NCBI GenBank assembly: GCA_024235595.1
Contig: JACKMC010000004.1
Span: forward strand, 1-64,000
DNA: 64,000 bases
Reading direction: 5' to 3'
DNA from: Zoogloeaceae bacterium
GTDB lineage: Bacteria > Pseudomonadota > Gammaproteobacteria > Burkholderiales > Rhodocyclaceae
Under the pieces are notes generated by a model. It saw only the letters and a program-made list of their open reading frames with translations, did not search any database and was not told where the DNA came from. How positions within the stretch are numbered: position 1 is the first letter of the stretch; each line of letters starts with the position of its first letter. Below are positions 27,445-36,991 of the stretch, piece after piece. Both the position numbers and the translations under genes were made by a program.

Positions 27445-28179
27445 ATGAACGAAGACACCTGCTCTGCCGCTCGGCGGAGTTTTCTCAAGGCACTGCCGGT
27501 GGTCACCGCAGGCGCGGCGGTCCCAAGTCTGGGTGCGCAGGCGCCGGGCGCCCGGCATCACTGGGCGATGCTGGTGGACATTCGCCGCTGCATCGGCTGC
27601 CAGGCCTGCACGGTCAGTTGCTTCATGGAAAACGCAGTGCCAGAAGACAATTTCCGCACCATCGTTTCCACTTACGCGGTCGAGCAGCTTCGCGAGGGCA
27701 AGAAGGAGATTGGCACCTTCATGCTGCCGCGCCTTTGCAACCACTGCTCGAACCCGCCCTGTGTCCCCGTGTGTCCGGTTGGCGCCACCTTCAAGCAACC
27801 GGACGGTGAGGTCGTCGTGAATGCGGAGCGCTGCGTGGGCTGCGCCTATTGCGTTCAGGCCTGCCCCTACGACGCGCGCTTCATAAACCACGAAACCGGC
27901 AAGGCCGACAAATGCACCTTCTGCACCCACCGCCTGCAGGCCGGACTGCTGCCCGCCTGCGTCGAGACCTGCGTGGGCGGCGCGAGGCTATTCGGTGATC
28001 TGAACGATCCGCACAGCGAGATCAACCGCCTGATGGCCTTGCACAAGGACGAGTTGAAGACCCTGAAGCCCGAGGCCGGTACCCATCCGAACGTTTTCTA
28101 CATCGGCCTCGAGGACGAGTTCGTCGGCAGGATTGACGGTGAGGCCAACCTCTGGCGGCCCACGGCGCACGGAGCCTGA
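27445..28179 (+). CDS. ttrB: Tetrathionate reductase iron-sulfur subunit TtrB
   Basis: Electron-transfer subunit with four 4Fe-4S clusters that passes electrons from the membrane subunit TtrC to the catalytic subunit TtrA. 244 residues; Tat-type signal RRSFLK at 10-15; first cluster motif CIGCQACTVSC (C49, C52, C55, C59), then CNHCSNPPCVPVCP, CVGCAYCVQACPYD and CTFCTHR. The ATG at 27445 has a GGAG ribosome-binding site and gives the Tat signal. First gene of ttrBCA; ttrC starts 2 bp after its stop. Related PsrB/PhsB subunits look similar, but TtrS/TtrR nearby support tetrathionate. Confidence 0.88.
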   Translation: MNEDTCSAARRSFLKALPVVTAGAAVPSLGAQAPGARHHWAMLVDIRRCIGCQACTVSCFMENAVPEDNFRTIVSTYAVEQLREGKKEIGTFMLPRLCNHCSNPPCVPVCPVGATFKQPDGEVVVNAERCVGCAYCVQACPYDARFINHETGKADKCTFCTHRLQAGLLPACVETCVGGARLFGDLNDPHSEINRLMALHKDELKTLKPEAGTHPNVFYIGLEDEFVGRIDGEANLWRPTAHGA

Positions 28180-28181
28180 TC

Positions 28182-29270
28182 ATGCAAACTCATATCGTCG
28201 AAGTCATCAACATGCCGCGCGAAGTGGCCTGGCTGCCCTGGGCGGTGCAGTACTTCTTCCTCATCGGGTTGTCGGTCGGCGCCTTTCTGCTCTCCCTGCC
28301 CGGCCTCGCCTTCGGTCGATCGAAGTGGCGCAACGCCTCCCGCCTAGCGCTGCTGGGCGCCCTGGTCTGCGGACTCACCGCGCCTGTGGCGCTGCTTTCC
28401 GACCTGCACCAACCGGGGCGCTTCTACCACTTCTACCTATACATGAACGCCACATCCTGGATGGCCTGGGGTTCGTTCTTCATCCCCCTGTATCTCGGCG
28501 GCCTGATGCTGTACGCATGGCTCGTGACGAGACCTGACTTCCAGCGGCTGGCCGACCGTGGCGGGCGCTGGGCACCACTGTATCGACGAGTGGCTTACGG
28601 TGGCCTGAGCAGCACGGGCGCAATTCGCGCGGCGGCGGGCCTGACCGGGCTCGGTGCGACGCTGGTGGCGCTCTATACCGGCATGGAAGTCATGGTGGTG
28701 GCGGCGCGGCCGCTGTGGAACTCGCCGCTGGTACCGTTGCAGTTGCTCGTCACTGCGGTGGCCGGCGCGATCGGGCTGGTTCTGGTCCTCGAGCGCGCGA
28801 TGGGGATCGTCCGCGTCGCGGACACTCGCCTCCTCAACCAGGCGCTTGCCGCAAGCCAGTTCGCTGCGCTGGCAGTCGGTGCGATCTGGCTGGCGCTGGG
28901 CTTGTTCGAGCTCTCCCCGAGCCACGTCCGGGCGCTGGCCGAGGTTTCAGGCTCGCCCGAATGGCGGCTCACCGCGGCATGGGCGGCAGCGGCCACCTTG
29001 CTGACCCTGGCGCTGGCGCTGCTGCGCTCCGGGCACGGTTTGCTCACCGGCCTGCTCGCCATGCACAGCGCCTGGATGATGCGCTGGACCCTGTTCATCG
29101 GTGGCCAGGAGATCCCCAAGGTCGGCGCCGGCTTCCACGCCTACCACTTGCCCCTCGGCCAGGACGGTTGGCTGGGCCTGTTTGGTACGGCGGGCCTGTG
29201 GGTATTCGTGTTCATTGCATTGACCAGCCTGTTCCCCTGGGGTGATGCCCGGGACAGCCAAATGACTTGA
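28182..29270 (+). CDS. ttrC: Tetrathionate reductase membrane subunit TtrC (NrfD family)
   Basis: NrfD/PsrC-type integral membrane quinol-oxidising anchor, 362 residues, with about nine hydrophobic helices beginning with WLPWAVQYFFLIGLSVGAFL. It should take electrons from quinol and hand them to TtrB. It overlaps or abuts its neighbours: 2 bp after ttrB and 11 bp before ttrA. Confidence 0.87.
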   Translation: MQTHIVEVINMPREVAWLPWAVQYFFLIGLSVGAFLLSLPGLAFGRSKWRNASRLALLGALVCGLTAPVALLSDLHQPGRFYHFYLYMNATSWMAWGSFFIPLYLGGLMLYAWLVTRPDFQRLADRGGRWAPLYRRVAYGGLSSTGAIRAAAGLTGLGATLVALYTGMEVMVVAARPLWNSPLVPLQLLVTAVAGAIGLVLVLERAMGIVRVADTRLLNQALAASQFAALAVGAIWLALGLFELSPSHVRALAEVSGSPEWRLTAAWAAAATLLTLALALLRSGHGLLTGLLAMHSAWMMRWTLFIGGQEIPKVGAGFHAYHLPLGQDGWLGLFGTAGLWVFVFIALTSLFPWGDARDSQMT

Positions 29271-29281
29271 GGAGAGCCGCC

Positions 29282-32200
29282 ATGGAAAACGTACGTCGCA
29301 AGATCATTGCCGCCGGCGGCCTCACCGCCTTTGCCGCCGGTTTTTCGCAGACCGCCTATCGCATGTGGGACAAGGTGCTGGGCAAGGATGCTCCACCGAG
29401 CCGCTTCTACGGTGACGCGCCGGCACCCGAATTCAAGGTCGATACGCTCACCGGCGAACTGGCGCTCAACCCGGACCAGCAGGTGAGCTACACCGGGTGC
29501 CTCGGCTGCACCACCCAGTGCGGCGTGCGGGTGCGAATCGACAAGCGCACCGGCAAGGTGCTGCGCGTCTCCGGCAACCCCTACAACCCGCTGTCCGCAA
29601 ACCCCGAACTGCCGCAAGGCGTATCGGTGCGCGAGAGCTTCGTCGCCCTTTCGCGCTTCGGCGACAAAGGCCTCGACGGTCGCGCCACCGCCTGCGGGCG
29701 GGGCAACGCGGTGATCAGCCAGATCGATTCGCCATTTCGCGTACTGAGCCCGATGAAACGCGTCGGTCCGCGAAACTCCGGCAAATGGGAACCCATCTCC
29801 TTCGAGCAACTGGTCAAGGAGATCGTCGAAGGCGGCGACCTCTTCGGCGAAGGGCATGTGGATGGCCTGCGTGCCCTGCGCTCGCTGGAGACTCCGATCG
29901 ATCCCAACGCGCCCGAGTTGGGCCCCCAGGTCAACCAGGTGGCCCTCATGACCAGCGTGAACGACGGCCGCGACAGCATCGCCCGTCGCTTCATCCAGCA
30001 GGCCTACGGCTCGATCAACTTCGTGCGCCACGGCTCGTACTGCGGCGGCGCCTGGCGCTCCGGCTCGGGCGCGGTATTCGGCGACCTCAAGAAGATGCCA
30101 CACGGCCGCCCCGACCTCGAGAACGTCGAATTCGCGATCTTCATCGGCACCGCTCCGGGCAACGCCGGCAATCCGTTCAAGCGCACCGGCGCGCTGCTTG
30201 CCAAGGAGCGTGCGCTCGGCAAGCTCGAATACGTGGTGGTTGACCCGCTGCTTTCCAACGCCGACAACCGTGCGTCGCGTGACCGCGGCCGCTGGATACC
30301 GATCCGCCCGGGCACCGATGGCGCCCTGATGATGGGCATGATGCGCTGGATGATCGAGAACCGGCGGGTCAACACCACCTACCTCGCCAACCCGAACCTC
30401 AAGGCGGCCGAGGCAGCCGGCGAGCCCTCATTCACCAATGCCTCCTGGCTTCTCGTCAGCGAGCCGGGCCATCCGCGCGAGGGCCGCTTCGTGCGCGGCT
30501 CGGATCTCGGCATGGCGATCGCGCCGGAGCTGCGCTACAAGGACGACGACCCCTATTTCGTGATGGGCGCCGACGGTCAGCCGCTGCAAGCCGACCTCGC
30601 CAGCGGCACCGCGCCATTGGAGCTCATCGACGCCAGCATCGAACTCGACGGCCGGCCGGTCGCAGTGCAAACGGCCTACATGCAGCTCAAGGCCAACGCA
30701 ATGCGCATGGAAATTGCCCAATATGCGGCCGACTGCGGCGTGCCCGCAGACACCATCGTGGCCCTCGCCGACAAATTCACCAGTCACGGCCGCCGCGCCG
30801 CGATAACGGGACACGGCGGCATGATGTCCGGATCCGGTTTCTACAACGCGTTCGGGGTGGTCGCCCTGAACCTGCTGATCGGCAACGTCAACTGGAAAGG
30901 CGGCCTGGCAATCAATGGCGGCACCTTTCGCCACGACGGCGATGGGCCACGCTACAGGCTCGCGAGCTTCGAGGGACAGATCAAGCCGGGGGGCATCCCG
31001 CTCGGGCGCAACGTGCCTTACGAGAAGACCAGCGAGTTCGCATTCAAGAAAGCCGCCGGCAAACCCTTCCCTGCCCAGGCACCCTGGTTCCCCAACGCCC
31101 CCGGTCTCACCACCCAGTGGCTCACCGGCGCGATGGAGGGCTACCCGTACCGGCTCAAGGCGCTGATCATGTGGAGCGTCAACCCGATGTACGGAATCCC
31201 CGGCCTGCGCGCTCAGCTTGGCGAGGACTTCGCCGATCCGCGCAAGCTGCCGCTGATCGTCTCGGTCGACCCGCTGATCAACGAAAGCAACGCCTACGCG
31301 GACTACATCGTGCCCGATTCGATGCTGTACGAGAGCTGGGGCTGGACCGCACCATGGAACGGCGTACCGACGAGGATGACGACCGCCCGCTGGCCGGTCA
31401 TCGAACCGCGCATGGACAAGACCGCCGACGGACAGCGCATCGGCATCGAGGCCTTCCTGATCGCGGTGTCGAAATCAATCGGACTGCCCGGCTTCGGCGC
31501 AAACGCCATTGCCGACGCCGAAGGCAAGCTGCATGCGCTCGACTGCGCCGAGGACTGGTTTTTGCGCGGCGGCGCCAACGTTGCCTACCAGGGGAAGGCG
31601 CCGGTACCCGACGCAAGCGACGAGGACATCGAGGCTTCAGGCGTCAGCCGCATCCGCGAGCGGCTCGAAAACACGCTGTCGCCGGACGAATGGCGCAAGG
31701 TCGCTTTCCTGTACACCCGCGGCGGTCGCTATCAAGCACATGCACAGGCGCAGGATGCGGAACATCCGGAATGGATGAGCTGGCGCTTCAAGGATGCCCT
31801 GCACATCTACAACGACAACGTTGGTGGCGCCAGGAACAGCCTCACCGGCAAGCGCTTCAATGGTAGCCCGATCTGGCTGGAGCCCGCCTTCGCCGACGGA
31901 ACCAGCATGCGCAGCCACTATCCGGAAAACGCGTGGCCCATGCTGGCAATCAGCTTCAAGTCGCCACTGCAGAATTCCTACAGCATCGCGACCCGCCTGC
32001 GCAACATCCATCCGGAGAACCCGGTCATCATCAACACTGCGGATGCCCTCGGCATGGATCTGCACACTGGCCAGGCGGTATGGCTCGAAACCCCGGGTGG
32101 CAAGCGCAGATGCACGGTGCTGGTATCACCCGGCGTAATGCCGGGTGTGATCGCGGTCGAGCACGGCTACGGTCACCGCGAGCTCGGCGCCCGCGCCCAC

Positions 32201-32368
32201 CTCATCGGTGAACGGCAGCAACCTCAAAAGCAACAACTCGCCGCAGGGATCAACATTAACGACCTGGGCCTCGCCGACCCGACCTATCCCGGCCGCTCGG
32301 TGTGGGTGGACACGGTCTCCGGCGCGTCGGTGCGCAACGGCCTGCCGGCGCGGCTGAGCTTGGCCTGA
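29282..32368 (+). CDS. ttrA: Tetrathionate reductase catalytic subunit TtrA
   Basis: Molybdopterin-dependent reductase of the DMSO-reductase superfamily; reduces tetrathionate to thiosulfate in the periplasm during anaerobic respiration. 1,028 residues. Tat-like N-terminus (RRKIIAAGG); 4Fe-4S ligands in CLGCTTQC (C73, C76, C80) with a distal Cys at 138; likely Mo-ligand Cys254 in RHGSYCGGAW. Length matches Salmonella TtrA (about 1,020). The ATG at 29282 has a GAGGAGAG ribosome-binding site. Assignment over other sulfur-oxyanion reductases rests on subunit makeup and the adjacent TtrRS pair. Confidence 0.87.
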   Translation: MENVRRKIIAAGGLTAFAAGFSQTAYRMWDKVLGKDAPPSRFYGDAPAPEFKVDTLTGELALNPDQQVSYTGCLGCTTQCGVRVRIDKRTGKVLRVSGNPYNPLSANPELPQGVSVRESFVALSRFGDKGLDGRATACGRGNAVISQIDSPFRVLSPMKRVGPRNSGKWEPISFEQLVKEIVEGGDLFGEGHVDGLRALRSLETPIDPNAPELGPQVNQVALMTSVNDGRDSIARRFIQQAYGSINFVRHGSYCGGAWRSGSGAVFGDLKKMPHGRPDLENVEFAIFIGTAPGNAGNPFKRTGALLAKERALGKLEYVVVDPLLSNADNRASRDRGRWIPIRPGTDGALMMGMMRWMIENRRVNTTYLANPNLKAAEAAGEPSFTNASWLLVSEPGHPREGRFVRGSDLGMAIAPELRYKDDDPYFVMGADGQPLQADLASGTAPLELIDASIELDGRPVAVQTAYMQLKANAMRMEIAQYAADCGVPADTIVALADKFTSHGRRAAITGHGGMMSGSGFYNAFGVVALNLLIGNVNWKGGLAINGGTFRHDGDGPRYRLASFEGQIKPGGIPLGRNVPYEKTSEFAFKKAAGKPFPAQAPWFPNAPGLTTQWLTGAMEGYPYRLKALIMWSVNPMYGIPGLRAQLGEDFADPRKLPLIVSVDPLINESNAYADYIVPDSMLYESWGWTAPWNGVPTRMTTARWPVIEPRMDKTADGQRIGIEAFLIAVSKSIGLPGFGANAIADAEGKLHALDCAEDWFLRGGANVAYQGKAPVPDASDEDIEASGVSRIRERLENTLSPDEWRKVAFLYTRGGRYQAHAQAQDAEHPEWMSWRFKDALHIYNDNVGGARNSLTGKRFNGSPIWLEPAFADGTSMRSHYPENAWPMLAISFKSPLQNSYSIATRLRNIHPENPVIINTADALGMDLHTGQAVWLETPGGKRRCTVLVSPGVMPGVIAVEHGYGHRELGARAHLIGERQQPQKQQLAAGININDLGLADPTYPGRSVWVDTVSGASVRNGLPARLSLA

Positions 32369-32371
32369 AAC

Positions 32372-32440
32372 CCCGCGCAGCGAGCCCCGCAGCGCTGCGC
32401 GGGCCGGCGAAGGGGGGCGCGATGACGGCAGCCCCCTTTC
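32372..32440. terminator. Convergent terminators between ttrA and ttrR
   Basis: Two hairpins lie between the facing genes: an 11-bp stem (32372-32382 with 32393-32403), and GGGGGC/GCCCCC followed by TTT on the plus strand (about 32413-32440), which reaches the end of ttrR. Confidence 0.55.
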
Positions 32441-33068
32441 AGTCGAGGGCGCGGGGGTCGATCTCGAGCATCAGGCGCGCGAGCTCGGCAGCGCTTCTTA
32501 TGCCAGCCTTGTCCATCACATGCTGGCGGTGAACGTGCACCGTCTTTTCGGAGATATCGAGCTCCCGTGCAACCAGCTTGTTGGGCAGGCCGCGTGCAAG
32601 CAGCCGCGCCACTTCGCGCTCGCGCGGCGACAAGCCTTCGAGCATCTGTCGGGCCTCGTCGCGGCGACGCCCCTCACTGGCCTGCGCCTGGCTTTTCCTG
32701 ACCGCCTGCGCCACCGCATCGAGCAGGACCTGGTCGCGGAATGGTTTCTCGATGAAATCGCAGGCGCCCCACTTCATCGCCTGCACCGCCAGGGAGACTT
32801 CTCCATGACCGGTGATGAAGATGATCGGCAATTCGCAGCCGCGCTGCGACAAGGCCTGCTGCAGTTCCAGGCCGCTCATCGTGGGCATTCGGATGTCGAG
32901 CACCAGGCAACCCGGCCGGTCGGGTGCCGATTCGGCCAGGAAGGCTTCGGCAGAAGCGTACGCACGCGCCTCCCAGCCCATCGAATCGAGCAGGAAGACG
33001 ATGGAACGTCGCAACATGGCGTCATCGTCGACGACATGGATGAGCGGCGGCTCAAGCGGTGCGTTCAT
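32439..33068 (-). CDS. ttrR: Response regulator TtrR (FixJ/LuxR type)
   Basis: Two-component transcription activator. 209 residues: receiver domain with acidic pocket VDDD and phospho-acceptor Asp58 in LVLDIRMP, then a LuxR-type HTH (GLSPREREVARLLARGLPNKLVARELDISEKTVHVHRQ split across about 145-185). The frame is open upstream into ttrS; the ATG at 33068 was chosen because it begins the receiver domain; it overlaps the ttrS stop by 17 bp. It should activate ttrBCA when tetrathionate is present. Confidence 0.86.
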   Translation of the reverse strand: MNAPLEPPLIHVVDDDAMLRRSIVFLLDSMGWEARAYASAEAFLAESAPDRPGCLVLDIRMPTMSGLELQQALSQRGCELPIIFITGHGEVSLAVQAMKWGACDFIEKPFRDQVLLDAVAQAVRKSQAQASEGRRRDEARQMLEGLSPREREVARLLARGLPNKLVARELDISEKTVHVHRQHVMDKAGIRSAAELARLMLEIDPRALD

Positions 33069-34845
33069 GGGCTGGCAGATGGACTGTGAAACACATGCCG
33101 GGGCCCTTGTCGGGACGCGAAGCCACGAGGCGACCGGCATGTGCCTCGATAATACTCTTGCAGATCGACAAACCAAGCCCGAGTCCATCCGGCTTGGTGG
33201 TGAAGAACGCCTCGAACAGGCTCGCCATCTGCGCATCGTCGAGGCCGCAACCGTAGTCGCGAACACGGATCGTGCACCGGCTGTCGTACCGACGGATCTC
33301 AAGGTCGATACGCCGCTGCGCGGACGGTAGCGCCTGCATCGCATCCCACGCGTTCTTGAAGAGATTCAGCAGCACCTGTTGCAGTTGCAGGGGATCGCCC
33401 TCGATCAGGGTGGCCGGTGGCAGATCGCTCACGATCTTGAATTCGGGCGGCGGGGCCAGCATGCTGCAGAAGAGCGCCACCGCTTCGTCGACCAGTTCAT
33501 CCGGCGCACAGTCCTGGCGGATCGCCACGCGCTTCTTGGAAAAGCTGCGGATGCGTTGCACGATGCCGCCGGCCCGCTCTGCTTCACTGGCGATGTCGCG
33601 ACTCGCCCCGGCCAGCAGCTCCGGCGTGTAGCGCCCGCTGTCGAGCCGGCGCACCATGCTGTGGGCAAAGTTTGCAATGCTGGCGAGCGGCTGGGTCAGT
33701 TCATGTGCAAGGGTGCTGGACAGTTCGCCGAGGATCGACAGCCGCGAAAGATGCTCGGCCTCCTGTTGCTGGGCCTGGATGCGTGCCTGCGCAGCATCGC
33801 GCTCGGCCAGCGCCTTGCGCAATGCCTCGGTTCGCGCCGCCACCTGATGCTCGACACGTACCGCATGCACGACCCCCGCAGCGAAGATCAAGAACAGCCC
33901 CACGAACACCCACCACAGTCGCTTCAGCCAGGCCAGCAGGGTGGTGTCGCGCAAATAGGCGTAGGGACCTATCTTCAACTCCCGGTAAAGGGCATGCACA
34001 TCCTGGTAGTCCGCCGGCACGGTCCACGCGACGCCGTCCGGCAGCGGCGCCATCCCCAGCAAGGCCGTGGCAACCTCCTTGGCCAGCGCCCGGTCGGTAT
34101 GGTGCAGGCTGACGAAAGGCCAGTCGGGATACAGCCGCGACGACAGCTGGCAGGGAAATCCATTCTCCGCGCGCGACGACAGCACACGAAAGGCGGTGGC
34201 GTCGATGCTGCCGGCGGCCGCCAGTTCCTCGAGCATGCAGGCCCGCAACACCGCTGCATCCACGCGCCCCTCGGTGAGCTCCTGCAAGGCCTTCTGCATC
34301 GGGAAGCCCGTGAAATCGATCGTCGCGAGGTCGCCGGGCCCGACACCGACTTCATCGAGTTCCCGCAGGGCCGCCAGGTATCCACCGAAGGCGTCCGGCG
34401 CCACCGCCGCCAGGCGCTTCCCCGCGAGATCGGCCAGATTCACGATGTCCTGCCGCTCCGCCCGCACCACCACGGCCGACCCCAGCGCCTTGCCAGGAGA
34501 TGCGAAGCGGGGATCTTCAAGCGTGGCGATGCGGCTCGCGCCGAACCGACTCTCCAGCGCGACGTACTGGCCGCCATGCGTGATGACGAAATCGACCTGC
34601 TGATCGGCCACCGCCTGCCACAATTCCTGAAGACCGAAGTAACGCAGCACGAATTGGCGACCGGGCAGGGCCAGCTCGAGCGCAGCCGCCAGCGGCGTCC
34701 AATCCTCGGCGGCCGCCACCTCGCCCTGGTATGCCAGCACGCCGATGCGCACTTCGCTTCGCTCCGCCCGGGCCTGGGCCAGGCCCAGCCAAAGGACCAC
34801 GAAGATCGCAAGTGCGCGAGAAGCAAGGGAGGCGAGTCGGGACAT
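33052..34845 (-). CDS. ttrS: Tetrathionate sensor kinase TtrS
   Basis: Membrane histidine kinase, 597 residues. A signal peptide is followed by a PhnD-like periplasmic binding domain (VRIGVLAYQGEVAAAEDWTP onward), one transmembrane helix near residues 310-330, a coiled coil, a HisKA domain with phospho-accepting His381 in LAHELTQPL, and an ATPase domain (DYGCGLDDAQM, GLGLGLSI). This architecture is that of TtrS. Its gene overlaps ttrR by 17 bp and converges with ttrBCA. Confidence 0.87.
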   Translation of the reverse strand: MSRLASLASRALAIFVVLWLGLAQARAERSEVRIGVLAYQGEVAAAEDWTPLAAALELALPGRQFVLRYFGLQELWQAVADQQVDFVITHGGQYVALESRFGASRIATLEDPRFASPGKALGSAVVVRAERQDIVNLADLAGKRLAAVAPDAFGGYLAALRELDEVGVGPGDLATIDFTGFPMQKALQELTEGRVDAAVLRACMLEELAAAGSIDATAFRVLSSRAENGFPCQLSSRLYPDWPFVSLHHTDRALAKEVATALLGMAPLPDGVAWTVPADYQDVHALYRELKIGPYAYLRDTTLLAWLKRLWWVFVGLFLIFAAGVVHAVRVEHQVAARTEALRKALAERDAAQARIQAQQQEAEHLSRLSILGELSSTLAHELTQPLASIANFAHSMVRRLDSGRYTPELLAGASRDIASEAERAGGIVQRIRSFSKKRVAIRQDCAPDELVDEAVALFCSMLAPPPEFKIVSDLPPATLIEGDPLQLQQVLLNLFKNAWDAMQALPSAQRRIDLEIRRYDSRCTIRVRDYGCGLDDAQMASLFEAFFTTKPDGLGLGLSICKSIIEAHAGRLVASRPDKGPGMCFTVHLPAHERTA

Positions 34846-34986
34846 GGCTTCGATTGTAGAACCGCTTGCAGCCGCCTACTGCGCCGATTCCATGAATTAC
34901 AGGTTCATTCGCGCCCACGTCGGGCGCCAGCAAAGGGACATCGGGCAATTGAACTCACCTTGGCAACACTGTCCCGGCCCCTCGCC

Positions 34987-35003
34987 CGAGCCGAAACGGC
35001 TCG
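34987..35003 (-). terminator. Short GC hairpin after the transglutaminase gene
   Basis: A 7-bp stem CGAGCCG/CGGCTCG with an AAA loop, 14 bp past the stop at 35018. There is no T-run, so terminator function is uncertain. Confidence 0.35.
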
Positions 35004-35017
35004 CCGCAACGCGACGA

Positions 35018-35824
35018 TCAGCTCACCTCCTCGGTGCGCACCATGAAACTCTTGAGGACGTTCGGCCCGAAGGTGTTGCTGATTGCCACGTCCGCGGCAT
35101 CGCGACCCTGCGCGATCAGTACCCGCCCGATGCGAGGCATGTTGTTGCGGGGATCGAAGGTGTACCACTGCCCGTCGAGATAGGCTTCGAACCAGCCCGC
35201 GAAATCCATCGGGCCGTAAGGTGGTGCCATGCCGATATCACCAAGGTAGCCGGTGCAATAGCGCGCAGGGATGTTCATGCAGCGACAGAAGGTGATCGCC
35301 AGGTGCGCGAAGTCGCGACATACTCCGGTGCGGTCGTTGTAGGCGTCCCACGCGGTCTTGGTCGGCCGGGCATGCTCGTAGCCGAAGGTGATGTGCCGAT
35401 TCACGAAATCGCAGATCGCCTGCACACGCCCCCAACCCGTCGGCGCCTTGTCGAACAGCTGCCAGGCGACCTCCGACAGCCGATCGGTTTCGCAGTAGCG
35501 GCTACCGAGAAGGTAGAGCAGCGTATCCGAGGGAAGTTGCTCCACCGGGGTCTGGCGCGCCCCGGGCACGATCACGTCCGGCAGACCCGAATCGTAGACC
35601 AGCGCATCGGTGGACAGCCGCACCTGCCCCGCGGGCGCCACGATGCGAGAGCACCAGTTGCCGAAGGTGTCGCGGTACACCGAGATCGGTACCGACGGAC
35701 TGGCAATGAGGTGATCCGGTACGAGCATGTCCGAGATCCGGCTGAAATGCACGTTCAGGCACAGGATCATCGGGGTTGGCTGCGGACACTCGTAGACCAG
35801 TTCGTAACCGATGCGGATCTTCAT
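35018..35824 (-). CDS. Transglutaminase-like protein, catalytic His position altered
   Basis: Transglutaminase-core protein, 268 residues. The catalytic Cys169 lies in TGVCRDFAHL and Asp224 in YTFDPRNN. At the position where the core family has His (HAWxEVYL) the sequence reads MDFAGWFEAYL, with Ala209, so the classic Cys-His-Asp triad looks incomplete; some relatives of this subgroup may share the change. The ATG at 35824 has a GGAG ribosome-binding site. Neighbour of an N-formylglutamate amidohydrolase-like gene, a frequent association for these proteins. Substrate unknown. Confidence 0.8.
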   Translation of the reverse strand: MKIRIGYELVYECPQPTPMILCLNVHFSRISDMLVPDHLIASPSVPISVYRDTFGNWCSRIVAPAGQVRLSTDALVYDSGLPDVIVPGARQTPVEQLPSDTLLYLLGSRYCETDRLSEVAWQLFDKAPTGWGRVQAICDFVNRHITFGYEHARPTKTAWDAYNDRTGVCRDFAHLAITFCRCMNIPARYCTGYLGDIGMAPPYGPMDFAGWFEAYLDGQWYTFDPRNNMPRIGRVLIAQGRDAADVAISNTFGPNVLKSFMVRTEEVS

Positions 35825-35903
35825 GGATAACTCCTTGGACTCTGCGATACCCCCCACACAGGGCGTCTCGCGCGGATTGATTGGATGTGCGGAATCAGGG
35901 CGG

Positions 35904-36701
35904 TCATGGAACCGACCGCAAGGTGTCAACCGCGATCGTCATTCGCAGGGATTCGGCAATTACATCGCGCAGCGCGCACCAGGCGCTCTCGGGGCCAGCC
36001 ACAAGTTTCTGGTTGAGCTCGAGCTCCACACCCACATAGTGCGCCGGCGGCAAGCGCTTGCGAAACCACGCGGTGAGCCCGTCCCCCTTTCCCGCATAGG
36101 GATAGTTGCGGCGCACCACCAACGCCGGCGCGACTTCGCCAAGCGCCATTTTCCAGCGCGCGCACAAAGCGCGTTCCTCGGCGCGGGCCGGATCATAGAG
36201 CAGGCCGACATCGGCAGTCCGAACCCTGCCGTCGAGATCGGGTGTAAAGCTGTGCGAGGAGACGTGCACCACTCGCTTGCCAGCGGCGACCGCGCTCATC
36301 ACGAGACGCTCCGCCTCGGCGCGATACGGCTCGTAATAGGTTGCCAGAATTTCTTCGCGCAGTCTCGCCGGCGCTCGTCGGATCGCATCGAAATGCAGCC
36401 CCGGATGACCCTTCGAGCGGTTCAGGTCGACGAGCAGGCGGCTGATCTCGGAGAACACCAGCGGTGCCGCGAACACGGTCGCCAACGAACGCGCCATCGC
36501 CAAGGCACCTGCATCGTAGCCCCTGTGGGTGGCGAGCAGGGCCTGCTGATCGGCGAAAAACCCGGAATATTCGGCAGGAATTGCATTGCCACCGTGTTCG
36601 CAGCTAACGACAAGCGCCGCGGACATCGGCCAGGTGGGGCGCTCACCGCCAGCTCCGCTCACCAGTGCACTCCGCCGCGAAGGTCCAAGGGGACGCTGCA
36701 T
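35904..36701 (-). CDS. N-formylglutamate amidohydrolase-like protein
   Basis: 265 residues. The N-terminal SCEHGGN motif, YDAGA, and VHVSSHSFTP are typical of the N-formylglutamate amidohydrolase family, which hydrolyses N-formyl-L-glutamate in histidine breakdown, although homologues outside hut operons probably act on other amides. No hut genes are nearby. The ATG at 36701 overlaps the upstream stop as TGATG; an internal ATG at 36626 is another possible start that lies directly before the conserved core. Confidence 0.8.
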   Translation of the reverse strand: MQRPLGPSRRSALVSGAGGERPTWPMSAALVVSCEHGGNAIPAEYSGFFADQQALLATHRGYDAGALAMARSLATVFAAPLVFSEISRLLVDLNRSKGHPGLHFDAIRRAPARLREEILATYYEPYRAEAERLVMSAVAAGKRVVHVSSHSFTPDLDGRVRTADVGLLYDPARAEERALCARWKMALGEVAPALVVRRNYPYAGKGDGLTAWFRKRLPPAHYVGVELELNQKLVAGPESAWCALRDVIAESLRMTIAVDTLRSVP

Positions 36702-36991
36702 CAAGACAGGGCGTTGATCGCCTGCCTCACGGCATCGTCCACCCGAGCCAGCTCTTCCTTGGTGTCGCCCATGATGGTGTCCCAGTGCAGGCGCAGGTAA
36801 CTCGATCGATGCGAAGTCTTCAACACCAAGGTCTGCAGGCCCCGCTGCTGCCCGAATCCAACGTCGGTATCGTAGCCCAGCAGTTCATGCTGCCCCGCCT
36901 GCCAGATTCCCTGCTGCACTTCGTCGATGATCGTTGCCATGCATTCATGGAACGCCCGGGCCATTTCGAGGGTGAATTCTTCGTTTGCCAT
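36701..36991 (-). CDS. Small conserved-looking protein of unknown function
   Basis: 96 residues, acidic, with an N-terminal helix (FTLEMARAFHECMATIIDEV) and no signal peptide or membrane segment. A GAGG ribosome-binding site precedes the ATG at 36991, and the stop overlaps the start of the amidohydrolase-like gene, so the two are translated together. I do not recognise the family. Confidence 0.65.
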   Translation of the reverse strand: MANEEFTLEMARAFHECMATIIDEVQQGIWQAGQHELLGYDTDVGFGQQRGLQTLVLKTSHRSSYLRLHWDTIMGDTKEELARVDDAVRQAINALS

